Part shown: positions 45,256 to 53,943 of the stretch, piece by piece
How positions within the stretch are numbered: position 1 is the first letter of the stretch
Layout of the letters: the number at the start of each line of letters is the position of its first letter
Source: Oscillospiraceae bacterium
Lineage (GTDB): Bacteria; Bacillota; Clostridia; Oscillospirales; UBA929
DNA length: 64,000 nt
Assembly: GCA_009777475.1 (NCBI GenBank)
Contig: WRLU01000010.1
Span: forward strand, 1-64,000
Direction: 5' to 3'
Position numbers and translations under genes: made by a program
The notes under the pieces: model-generated
The model's database searches: none
What the model saw: only the letters and a program-made list of their open reading frames with translations
What the model was told of the DNA's origin: nothing

Positions 45256-45960
45256 TCAGCCCATCCGAGAAGCTTTAATTATTCCCCGGGCAATAGCGGC
45301 GGCTATTTCATCAAGCTGACTGTCAAAAATTTCGTTATCCTCCTCGCTGCACATAAAACCCAGTTCAACAAGACAGGATGTCATATTACTGCTGCCATTC
45401 ATTTTAAGGCTTACACTGGGGTTGTCATAGCTCCCCCTCTTAACTCCCCTGTCATTAAACGCGGTGCCTGCTAAAAGCTCATGGCGGATACCTTCAGCCA
45501 ACAAAACCTCCTCCTCCGAAGGCTTGCTGTTTATCCATATTTCAATCCCCGTGCCCCCCCCGATGTTTCTGTGGAGGGAAACCAGCATAGTCGCACCCTC
45601 TCCATTAGCTAAATCACAGCGTTCCTGCAACGGTACAAAAGTGTCATAAGTTCGGGTCATAAAGCTGTCTACACCCTCATCCTCGAGTATACGCTGTACC
45701 TTCTGGGCTATTTTTAGTGTATCGTTCTTTTCTGACCTCCCTTCTGCCTGTGCCCCGGGATCCCTTCCCCCATGTCCGGCATCTAAGCAAATCTTAACTG
45801 GTGCCGGAGTGGAAGGCCTGCCGGGATCTAAAAACGGAAGGACATCTTTAACTATGCTGGTACTGGCGGCAATCCAAATCACCGCACCTATCCCAAAGAG
45901 CAGCACCCCCGAAGCAATGCTGTATATCCACTTTAGTTGTTGCTTGTTTTGCTTTCTCAT
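45256..45960 (-). CDS. cwlD: N-acetylmuramoyl-L-alanine amidase (CwlD-like)
   Basis: A 234-residue amidase_3 protein with one N-terminal membrane anchor. Zinc ligands and the catalytic Glu are seen: ICLDAGHGGRDPGA, the Glu in EGRSEKNDTLKIA, SLHRN and LVELGFMCSEED. CwlD acts in the mother cell to make muramic lactam in spore cortex peptidoglycan, required for germination; membrane anchor and size fit it. It lies ~100 bases upstream of the lipoprotein, likely in the same operon. Confidence 0.85.
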   Translation of the reverse strand: MRKQNKQQLKWIYSIASGVLLFGIGAVIWIAASTSIVKDVLPFLDPGRPSTPAPVKICLDAGHGGRDPGAQAEGRSEKNDTLKIAQKVQRILEDEGVDSFMTRTYDTFVPLQERCDLANGEGATMLVSLHRNIGGGTGIEIWINSKPSEEEVLLAEGIRHELLAGTAFNDRGVKRGSYDNPSVSLKMNGSSNMTSCLVELGFMCSEEDNEIFDSQLDEIAAAIARGIIKASRMG

Positions 45961-46059
45961 TAAGCCGGTGCCTCCGTAAATCTTAGTATACGCTTTTAGT
46001 CACTCGCATAAATTAAGTTATCAATTCCGGATTATCCGGTATAACAGGAGGAATAGAAC

Positions 46060-46626
46060 ATGGGTAAAATTCTATCAGTGAACGGTAGCCCGAGAAAAAA
46101 TGGAAACACCTCTCTCATGCTCCAAACAGTCCTAGAGGCCTGCAAAGGACATGACACGGAAATGTACCAAGCGGGAGGCAATCCGGTGCAGGGCTGCAAG
46201 GCCTGCGGCGGTTGCGGCAGCCATGTGGGCAGATGTACCCAAGACGACTGGTTCAATGAGCTGTATTCCAAAATGGCGAAGGCTGATGCCATTATTTTAG
46301 GCTCCCCCACCTATGTTGCCGATGTTACGCCCGAGGTTAAGGCGGTTATTGACCGTGCTTGTTATGTATCGCGGCGTGACAATATGCGTTTTTCACGAAA
46401 AATCGGTGCTTCGGTCACTGCCGCACGCCGCGCCGGAAGTATTCAGACCTTAGATTCCATTAATCACTTTTTCTTTATCAGTGACATGATTGTTCCTGGA
46501 AGTAATTACTGGAACATGAGCCTATGTAAAGAAGCCGGCGGCTATGAGCAGGACAAAGAAGGAATTGCCACTATGCACCGACTAGGGGAAAACATAGCCT
46601 GGCTGTTGGAGAAACTAAAGGCTTAA
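46060..46626 (+). CDS. NADPH-dependent FMN reductase-family flavoprotein
   Basis: A 188-residue flavodoxin-fold protein. GSPRKNGNTSLML is the FMN phosphate-binding loop; GCKACGGCG provides cysteines that in iron-sulfur flavoproteins hold a cluster; LGSPTYVADVTPEVKAVIDRA is the conserved central segment. AGGAGG precedes ATG 46060. It is monocistronic and convergent with the nuclease gene. Electron partner unknown. Confidence 0.87.
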   Translation: MGKILSVNGSPRKNGNTSLMLQTVLEACKGHDTEMYQAGGNPVQGCKACGGCGSHVGRCTQDDWFNELYSKMAKADAIILGSPTYVADVTPEVKAVIDRACYVSRRDNMRFSRKIGASVTAARRAGSIQTLDSINHFFFISDMIVPGSNYWNMSLCKEAGGYEQDKEGIATMHRLGENIAWLLEKLKA

Positions 46627-46629
46627 TGG

Positions 46630-48228
46630 TTATTTTTCCCATTTAGAGCAAATTGTTGAAAGCTGGTTTGCCATCCTGGAAAGGTCGCGGTTAGACCATC
46701 CTCCGGCACGGCCAATCAGCGATACTAAACGCTCCTGAACGGCAAGCAACCGTGCATAAGCCGGAGATAATTTGCGTTTTTTGCGCTTTACCGCCGGGCG
46801 CATCTGCATGCCGGCATCTAGTTCGCACCCTGTGGAAAGATCCCATGAACAGCCATAAGCGGGTACGGTGACTGGACAGCCAACCTCTTGCCCGACAAGT
46901 GCGGCAAAGGCATCGCATGCGGAGGACTCCCCATGCACTATAAATAAACGCTTGGGGGCGGGGCTGAACCCCCCTGCCCATTTCAAAAGCTGTGTTTGGT
47001 CTGCATGTCCGCTGATGGCCGCCAAATTCACAATTTCAGACTTTACATAAACAGTCTCGCCGAAAAACCTAAGCTCAGATGCCCCCTCAAGCAAGGCACG
47101 CCCAACTGTTCCATTGGCTTGATAGCCTGTGAACACAATTGTACACTCCTTGCGCCATAGGTTGTGCTTTAGATGATGGCGTATACGCCCGGCATCGCAC
47201 ATTCCCGCCGCCGACAGTATGACAACCGGTTCCCTGATAAAGTTTATTGCCTTAGATTCCTCCGGGGTCAGAGAGAGCGTAAGTCCGTCAAACGCGATGG
47301 GATTAATACCTCTGCTCAATAAATCTAAGCCCTCTTGGTCATAGCAATCGCCCTGATGCCGCATAAAAACAGTTGTAGCCTCGTTTGCTAATGGGCTGTC
47401 TAAGTAAACGGCAAACCCAGCATGCCCATGAACCAAGCCGCGTTCCTTAATTTGCCGCAGAAAATAGAGCATTTCCTGGGTACGCCCTACCGCAAATGCA
47501 GGTATAACCACATTGCCGCCCCGGTCAAATGTGCGTTGTATTACTGCTGCCAATGATGCTGCGTAATCAGGGAGAAGCTCGTGCCTGCGGTTTCCGTATG
47601 TAGCCTCCATTATCACATAATCAGCTTCCCTCACAAAAGCAGGATCGCGTAGCAGAGGCTGCTCCGGATTGCCTATATCCCCGGAAAAGACAAGCTTGCG
47701 GCTTGTGCCGTTGTCCTCTGCCCACAGTTCAATGCAAGCAGAGCCGAGCAGGTGGCCTATGTCACGGAAGCGAACCTTTAAGCCCGGTGCCAAGGTTTTA
47801 ATTTGCTCGTAATCACAGGGTACAAGATCGCCTATGGCTGCCTGGGCATCAGGTATGGTGTAAAGCGGATCTATTTCAGGATGTCCGGACCGTCGTGCCT
47901 TGCGGTTTTGCCACTCAGCCTCTGACTCTTGGATATGAGCCGAGTCCAGCAACATAATTGAACAAAGATCGCAGGTAGCGGGCGTTGCGTATATCTTGCC
48001 CCTAAACCCCATTTTTTTAAGCAGTGGCAATCGTCCGGCATGGTCTATATGGGCATGGGTCAGTAAAACAAAATCCACATCACCGGCAGAGACGGGAAAC
48101 CTGAGAGGCAACTCGCAGTCACTCCCCTGCGGCAAACCGCAGTCAATGAACAGCTTGTACCCGCAAGTCTCCACAAAGTGACAGCTGCCGGTAACCTCAC
48201 GCGCCGCGCCAAAAAATGAAAGTTTCAT
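46630..48228 (-). CDS. Metallo-beta-lactamase/beta-CASP RNA-processing exonuclease
   Basis: A 532-residue beta-CASP nuclease of the RNase J/CPSF73 group. Metal-binding LTHAHIDHAGRLP in the lactamase fold, the beta-CASP motif FAVGRTQEMLYFL, the GMCDAGRIRHHLKHNLW segment, and the final histidine in HGESSA are present. ATG 48228 is preferred (GGGGGAAAG before it); the open frame extends upstream. The C-terminus (LLAVQERLVSLIGRAGGWSN) has an extra helical tail. Role: probably exoribonuclease in mRNA turnover. Confidence 0.88.
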   Translation of the reverse strand: MKLSFFGAAREVTGSCHFVETCGYKLFIDCGLPQGSDCELPLRFPVSAGDVDFVLLTHAHIDHAGRLPLLKKMGFRGKIYATPATCDLCSIMLLDSAHIQESEAEWQNRKARRSGHPEIDPLYTIPDAQAAIGDLVPCDYEQIKTLAPGLKVRFRDIGHLLGSACIELWAEDNGTSRKLVFSGDIGNPEQPLLRDPAFVREADYVIMEATYGNRRHELLPDYAASLAAVIQRTFDRGGNVVIPAFAVGRTQEMLYFLRQIKERGLVHGHAGFAVYLDSPLANEATTVFMRHQGDCYDQEGLDLLSRGINPIAFDGLTLSLTPEESKAINFIREPVVILSAAGMCDAGRIRHHLKHNLWRKECTIVFTGYQANGTVGRALLEGASELRFFGETVYVKSEIVNLAAISGHADQTQLLKWAGGFSPAPKRLFIVHGESSACDAFAALVGQEVGCPVTVPAYGCSWDLSTGCELDAGMQMRPAVKRKKRKLSPAYARLLAVQERLVSLIGRAGGWSNRDLSRMANQLSTICSKWEK

Positions 48229-48293
48229 CAGGCTTTCCCCCTTGCAACAAAAATTAAACGCTGGATTTATGGCAACCTCTAATAAGCCGCTTT

Positions 48294-48884
48294 TCATGGA
48301 TTGGCGAGTTTTTTGGACGAAAAATCGGATGCAAGTTTATTACTCAACTCCGACAGCGATTTTACGGACCCAAGATTGCTGTACTCAAAATTATGGGTAT
48401 AGCTATTCCACTGCATGAAACCGAGCAAATGCTCTCGAGGCGTATCATTTACCGTGGTTTGGATGTTTGATATGTGCCGCTCTGTGTGCAACATCTGTGT
48501 TAAGCGTGGGCTACCGCCATTATCAATATTAACGAGCAAGCCATATTTTGCGCCAGATACAAGACAATACCCCACAAGCTGAGACCACTCGCTTAACCCT
48601 GCACTTCTTACAAGTTTCACCTCTAAAATTAGTAATTCGAATTTTGCCCCATCCGTAATTAAGGCGAAAATATCAAGGCTTAATGGCGGGACTCGTTCGG
48701 CAAATTTAGTAGCACAGGAACATTTGGCAGGGTTTTCATTAATTATACGTTGGAGTTCCTTTTTGAGTTCGCCAATGCCCCAAAATACATATAATTCACG
48801 CTTGTTACTTGCGGTAAAATTGCTTTTTAGTTGGGACTCAATAAATTTCTTTATTTCAGTGTAATAGGACTTTTCGTTACGCAT
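48294..48884 (-). CDS. PD-(D/E)XK nuclease, restriction enzyme candidate
   Basis: A 196-residue protein with a PD-(D/E)XK catalytic core: D71 in PPLSLDIFALITDG, then E88 and K90 in FELLILEVKLVR, followed by a helix (GLSEWSQLVGYCLVSG). Third in the minus-strand operon with the LAGLIDADG-like protein and the cytosine methyltransferase, overlapping the middle gene by 8 bases. It may be the endonuclease subunit of a new type II restriction system. Recognition sequence unknown. Confidence 0.65.
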   Translation of the reverse strand: MRNEKSYYTEIKKFIESQLKSNFTASNKRELYVFWGIGELKKELQRIINENPAKCSCATKFAERVPPLSLDIFALITDGAKFELLILEVKLVRSAGLSEWSQLVGYCLVSGAKYGLLVNIDNGGSPRLTQMLHTERHISNIQTTVNDTPREHLLGFMQWNSYTHNFEYSNLGSVKSLSELSNKLASDFSSKKLANP

Positions 48885-50268
48885 CTCGTAAATCCTCCTC
48901 GGTTATAGGTCGGACAATTAGCTTGAAATCATTATCTGGTGAGCGTGTAATTAGTTTTTCATAAACTTTGGGATTCACCGCTCCTATTAACGCACCTCGT
49001 TCATTCCCGACAATAACTAACGGAGTAAGCAAATCTGGCTTGCGAAATAAGACGCTTAGATTCGGGTCGTTTTGAATGTGGCGTTTGATAATTTCAATGT
49101 AACCCTTTGGGCGTTTCCCAAAAAGTTCATTACTGTCAGCAACTATATATGCTGTTGTTTGTAGAATTTCGTTGATTGGATACCCGTTATCAGAATCAGT
49201 ACCATATAGCAGTCCGTTAGAATCAGATTGAAACTGCGTTAATAATGACGATACGCTCACGCTAACATCTGTATAATTTCGTTGTGCTAACAGCGGGTCG
49301 TTAGCAATAATGGTATTTATCCGCGAAATAGTATCTTTGCATTGAATAACGAAAGGAATTACCAATTCGCCAAGCCTTGAAAATTGGCTTGATACTTTAT
49401 CGAAAGGTGCGTGTTCACAACCAAGAACGGCACAAAAATGACGGTAATGAATATAATGCCCTCCGCGTATCTGCTCTGGTAAAAGCATATTATTTTCATC
49501 AGGGTGTACGCATGACGGCGTAACATTCATTCTTTGTTCCGGGCAAGGTTGAGCTACATGGGTTTGTTGTTGAAGTTCCCGATTTTCATTAGACGATTCC
49601 GCTTTTGTCCGAAAAGCGAAAGCTCCAAAACGAGCGTATTGGTCAAGTAAAATCCGCAGTTTAAATTGTTTATTCCAAGTCCGATAATATGGGTCATTTG
49701 TGCAATGGATATTAGGGTGATTCCAGTTGACTTGGTCGGGAATACAATTTATATCATGCAATAATCGGCAAAGTTCGCATACAAAATTAAAATTATGACC
49801 TTTGATTTCCAAAGAAAGAATTTGATTGTCGTCAGTAAATCTACGTTGCGATTTTGCCATACTACCGATTGAATCTGCAAGTCCTGCAATAAAACGGCGT
49901 TTCAAATTATCGTCAACCAAATCGACACAAATTTTACTTATATCCGCATTGGCTCTGACTTCACCATCACAAGGAATCCCGTAGTTTTCCAAATCCGTTT
50001 TAAGAGCGGTAGTATCGCCTTCACACAATATGTTCCATATATTTTCTGTTGCTTCAAAACTTACAATAAGGTTGTATATGTTGCGAAACATCGGGCTAAC
50101 CACATTCATAATATCGCGTGAAATTTGCCCTGCTCGTTGCGAATTTTCTAAATATGAACCCCATTTTTTGAAAGGCAACCGTATTCTAAAAATATCCTCA
50201 GCATCGCCAAAGATACCGCCGCCAATAATTAGACCCAAAAGATACGCTTTATCTGTGTTCATTGACAT
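48877..50268 (-). CDS. LAGLIDADG-like protein of the restriction operon
   Basis: A 463-residue protein whose N-terminal part resembles a two-copy LAGLIDADG homing endonuclease: YLLGLIIGGGIFG near residue 9-21 and FIAGLADSIGSM near 126-137, each followed by a beta-sheet with FRIRLPFKKWG and LSLEIKGHNFNFVCELC. The first motif has Gly-Gly where the catalytic acidic residue is expected, whereas the second keeps Asp. The C-terminal half is unlike known families. The start overlaps the methyltransferase end by ten bases. It is probably the DNA-recognition or specificity part of the restriction complex, with the PD-(D/E)XK protein cutting. Confidence 0.55.
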   Translation of the reverse strand: MSMNTDKAYLLGLIIGGGIFGDAEDIFRIRLPFKKWGSYLENSQRAGQISRDIMNVVSPMFRNIYNLIVSFEATENIWNILCEGDTTALKTDLENYGIPCDGEVRANADISKICVDLVDDNLKRRFIAGLADSIGSMAKSQRRFTDDNQILSLEIKGHNFNFVCELCRLLHDINCIPDQVNWNHPNIHCTNDPYYRTWNKQFKLRILLDQYARFGAFAFRTKAESSNENRELQQQTHVAQPCPEQRMNVTPSCVHPDENNMLLPEQIRGGHYIHYRHFCAVLGCEHAPFDKVSSQFSRLGELVIPFVIQCKDTISRINTIIANDPLLAQRNYTDVSVSVSSLLTQFQSDSNGLLYGTDSDNGYPINEILQTTAYIVADSNELFGKRPKGYIEIIKRHIQNDPNLSVLFRKPDLLTPLVIVGNERGALIGAVNPKVYEKLITRSPDNDFKLIVRPITEEDLRDA

Positions 50269-51323
50269 ACTTCATCTCCTTTGAAAACCTGCTCCATAAT
50301 AGCGGTTGCAATGTTATGTGCCAAGTTCGGGGGGACAGCATTACCTATAACCTTGTAAGCTGCCACAATGTTTTTCAAGGAGTCATCGAAAAACATAAAA
50401 TCATCGGGAAATGATTGAAACCGAGCAATTTCGCGTATTGTATATCTACGGTTTTCTGTAGGGTGGGTAATTCCGCAGTTTTCAGGTTGTGCTGATGCTG
50501 TAATCGTTCCGCAAATTTCTGTACGAGAAAAACGCCGATAAAAATTAGGAGAACGGTATTTTTTCATATCGTCTCTTATTCGTTGGAACCGTGGTGCTAA
50601 ATTTTCATAAGGCACATCTTTCCACGACCCGCCCTCTGATATTTGTTCAACCATTTCAAGTGCCTGCGGCGAATATACCCAGTGTTCTTGATTAGGCAAA
50701 CCATCGGGCATATTTAATACATCACCAACCGTTAAATTTTCTTTGTTTTGTTTCGCAGGAAATATAAAATTTCCAATTCCCAAATCTTTTCTTATGCCAA
50801 CAAAAAGTACTCTTTGTCTGTTTTGTGGGACACCATAATCAGAAGCATTAAGAAGCTCGTATACAACATCATATCCAATATCGCCTATCGTTGATAAATC
50901 TTCGATAATGGTATCCGGCAATTTTCGACCGTCTATGTACTTAGCCGACAATAAACCCTTTACGTTTTCAAATACGACAACTTTTGGCATCTTTTTTTGA
51001 ATTATGCGTAAGCACTCTTTATAGAGCATACCCCTAGAATCGTGTACACCTTTACGATTGCCAGCATTTGAAAACGGCTGACATGGGAAACCTGCCGTTA
51101 AAATGTCACCATCCGGGATTTCGTCCTCTCCAACAGTTAGAATATCTCTTCCATCTATTTCTCCGAGATTAAATTTTTTGGCGTTCTTTTTATAAACAGC
51201 TTGGGCGTCGGCATCAAAATCATTAGCCCAAACACCTTTAAATCCTGCCCGAATGAAACCGAGATCGAGGCCTCCGCATCCGGAAAACAATGATATAAGC
51301 CTTGGGGCAGTTGCTTCGGTCAT
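50259..51323 (-). CDS. DNA (cytosine-5) methyltransferase
   Basis: A 354-residue C5 methyltransferase. Motif I is SLFSGCGGLDLGFIRAGF, motif IV GFPCQPFSNAG with catalytic C81, motif VI FENVKGL, motif VIII YGVPQNRQRVLFVG, and motif X VIGNAVPP. AGGAGG lies 8 bases before ATG 51323. It is the first gene of the restriction-modification operon, protecting host DNA. The target-recognition region (about residues 180-270) is unique to this protein. Confidence 0.92.
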   Translation of the reverse strand: MTEATAPRLISLFSGCGGLDLGFIRAGFKGVWANDFDADAQAVYKKNAKKFNLGEIDGRDILTVGEDEIPDGDILTAGFPCQPFSNAGNRKGVHDSRGMLYKECLRIIQKKMPKVVVFENVKGLLSAKYIDGRKLPDTIIEDLSTIGDIGYDVVYELLNASDYGVPQNRQRVLFVGIRKDLGIGNFIFPAKQNKENLTVGDVLNMPDGLPNQEHWVYSPQALEMVEQISEGGSWKDVPYENLAPRFQRIRDDMKKYRSPNFYRRFSRTEICGTITASAQPENCGITHPTENRRYTIREIARFQSFPDDFMFFDDSLKNIVAAYKVIGNAVPPNLAHNIATAIMEQVFKGDEVCQ

Positions 51324-51358
51324 CTCGCTTGCCTCCTCTCGAACATACCGATACATTT

Positions 51359-53701
51359 TTATGACTCTATAACCAGTTTTGCACTGGCAGGTCTTTTGTG
51401 TGTTGCACCTCTCCATACCTCAATAAGGCTGTTGGACGGGATATTTTCAAAACGCTGCCGTATGGGGAAGGGCTTGCCGTCATTCTGTACCACTCCGTTT
51501 ATTTTAACGTATGAGAGCGGATTGACGAAGATATACGCAGATTCATCTTTTCTGGTGATAATCCTGTGCCTGGAGCTGTCGGGGGCTTTACGTTCGAAGG
51601 TGCCTTTTGTCCTGTAGTAATGATTTGCTTTCGTTTTAATTTTTTTATGCTTACTTGCAGGGGTATAGCTTCCGTCAGGGTTTTCCTTCGGTGCGAATCT
51701 TATAAAATAATCTAATTCCCCCATAGAATATGATTCGCACCATTTTCTCTTTTCTGCATAATCTCTTATACAAATTCCATTAGAAGAGCCGTCTATTCCG
51801 TAAAACCTACCAAACTGCCTACTGCCTTCTTTGATTTGGATACCGTCTTTTATCGACATTGTTCCTGCCCTTTCAGATAATACCCACTGACCAGGTGTTA
51901 CCCCTGTTCCATCCTCGGCAATGGCGTAATTCACATGATATTTTGGTGAAGCCGGACGTTTTCTGATAGTTGGGAAGGTTACTGTCGTTTCGCCGTTGGT
52001 TATAGAAAGTGTCATTCCCTTGTTAAGCAGCTTTTCAATGGTATATGCCGGGTTACCGTTAATAAAAGTAATTGTCCAGGCATGACCTTCCTTCCATTTT
52101 ACTCCGCCGTCAAGACTGTATTTTGTTGCTGTATAACCTTCCGGAATTTCCAATGACCCCTCTTGCAGATTGATTGAAAACCCCTCTACATCCCCATAAA
52201 CAATAAGATCCTCACCGCTGTAATCAATACAGCAATGCTCCGGGCTTGGCGATTGCTCAGGGGTAGGTTCTTCTGTTGGATCTGCCGTTGGTGTTGGGGT
52301 AGGCGCCTCTGTTGGATCGGGTGTTGGTGTTGGTTCTTGGGTCGGGGTTGGCTCGGGGGTAGGCTCTTCAGTGGGTTCAGGAGTTGGCGTGGGGGTTGGT
52401 TCCTCTGTTGGTTCAGGAGTTGGTGTTGGCGTCGGCACTGGAGTTGGCACGAAAAAAATAGGATAGCCCTGGTTTATACCCGGATCTATACTCCATATGC
52501 TTGTAAAGTCAAAGCCTGCAAAATTCTCTTGCTGCCGCATTTGAGTGCTTGTGAGCGGTGATGTAGGGTCTATCCCCCACGGCCATCCAACCCCGGCTTT
52601 TGGGTTTTGAGCAACGCCGTTCAATGTGTGAGTATTGTCAATATTCCAATACAAATCACCGCTACTGTCTTGACCGATTATAACACTGCCTGTAATAGCC
52701 CCGGCAAAAGCACCCTCAGGAAACAACACAGAGCCATTGTCTGTTTGGATACCAGAATGATAATAGGCAACTAAATCCCCAGAGCTGTAAGACTTGTTAA
52801 CTGTACCGGCTTGACCTGAAATCCCTGATGCGGCCGCACCCGAGATACTCCCCACATTATAGCAGTTGACTATATTGCTGGTACTGCTCTCACCCGCAAT
52901 GCCACCCGCAAAAAGACCGGAAAATATCCTTCCTGCATTGTAACAACGAGAAACTGTCACAAGATTATCCGCATCCTCATAACCGACATTACCTGGATGA
53001 GGACCATCGCTTGCAATAATACCGCCAGCTAATACAATCGTATTTGCCGCAGAAGGATACCTATATTGGGCGACTACATCTGCTAAATTGTAACAATCGC
53101 TGAAAAAGCTCCTGTCATCGTCTTCGCTTACAACACCGCCGCAAATCCCGCCAACGTAAGCGTTATCAGAAAAAGCGGCTATCACTCCGGTTGTGTAACA
53201 ATTTTCAACTGTACTCATGTAAAATCGAGCTGAAACCCCCGCTGCATACATGCGATAATTAATATTACTCGAAACGTTTATATCAATGTCTTCGAGTCCA
53301 ATGTTTTTTATCTCTGAATTTCTTATAAAGCCGAACAGGCCAGCATAGGGCATGACGTTGTAACTAGTCTCTCTCATCCTCATGTTCCTGATAATATACC
53401 CCTGACCATCGAAAACACCTACAAACGGATCCGCCCCACTGCCTATCGGCACCCAATCTGCCCCGCCAAGATCAATATCCGCGGTCAGATGATAAGTGCC
53501 GCTCATATTGCCCCTTATTGAGTCTAGCTGCCATCTTGAGCTTATGGGTATCGAACCCTCAGCGGGAGGGTCAATAAGGGAAAGAAATTTCCCGCCGGTA
53601 GGCCCATCGGCTCCGTACTCCCCTGCCGCCATCACCGGAACAGCCATTGACATAAACAAAACTATCGCCAAGCTAAGGGTTGAAATTTTTAGTCTTACCA
53701 C
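51359..53701 (-). CDS. Secreted GLUG-repeat protein with PT-rich linker and CTM
   Basis: A 780-residue exported protein. GTG 53701 is chosen (GGAGGG 8 bases upstream); signal peptide ends VPVMA. Residues 45-390 form a beta-helix-like region with GLUG-type units ([31 protein letters not shown]). A ~65-residue [12 protein letters not shown] linker follows, then the [65 protein letters not shown] and the final [14 protein letters not shown]. No LPXTG or membrane anchor is present, so the CTM is a candidate attachment device. Adjacent, transcribed in the same direction, to the M30-like peptidase and restriction operon. Confidence 0.82.
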   Translation of the reverse strand: MVRLKISTLSLAIVLFMSMAVPVMAAGEYGADGPTGGKFLSLIDPPAEGSIPISSRWQLDSIRGNMSGTYHLTADIDLGGADWVPIGSGADPFVGVFDGQGYIIRNMRMRETSYNVMPYAGLFGFIRNSEIKNIGLEDIDINVSSNINYRMYAAGVSARFYMSTVENCYTTGVIAAFSDNAYVGGICGGVVSEDDDRSFFSDCYNLADVVAQYRYPSAANTIVLAGGIIASDGPHPGNVGYEDADNLVTVSRCYNAGRIFSGLFAGGIAGESSTSNIVNCYNVGSISGAAASGISGQAGTVNKSYSSGDLVAYYHSGIQTDNGSVLFPEGAFAGAITGSVIIGQDSSGDLYWNIDNTHTLNGVAQNPKAGVGWPWGIDPTSPLTSTQMRQQENFAGFDFTSIWSIDPGINQGYPIFFVPTPVPTPTPTPEPTEEPTPTPTPEPTEEPTPEPTPTQEPTPTPDPTEAPTPTPTADPTEEPTPEQSPSPEHCCIDYSGEDLIVYGDVEGFSINLQEGSLEIPEGYTATKYSLDGGVKWKEGHAWTITFINGNPAYTIEKLLNKGMTLSITNGETTVTFPTIRKRPASPKYHVNYAIAEDGTGVTPGQWVLSERAGTMSIKDGIQIKEGSRQFGRFYGIDGSSNGICIRDYAEKRKWCESYSMGELDYFIRFAPKENPDGSYTPASKHKKIKTKANHYYRTKGTFERKAPDSSRHRIITRKDESAYIFVNPLSYVKINGVVQNDGKPFPIRQRFENIPSNSLIEVWRGATHKRPASAKLVIES

Positions 53702-53943
53702 GGCAAGCACCCTCCGTATTTTTCAAATTTTTCAGCAAATCCAACAAGATAGATTTGAGTTTCCCCAAAACGCAAAACTGAAGTTTCACAAACCATTGAC
53801 ATCATAACAAAAACAAGCACTCGAATTTTGAAATCAAAGTAAAAAACTATTCGCTCGCCTGTCACCTTTGCGCCGGATTTTTGCGGATGCTCCGCCTGTT
53901 GCGGATAGCTTCATTGGCTGTCATACTCTTTCTCTCCCTGTTT

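Noticed and set aside
52235-52561. Open frame opposite the PT-rich linker of the 51.4 kb gene
   Set aside because: The glycine/tryptophan-rich product is the mirror of the PT repeat coding and has no start signals.
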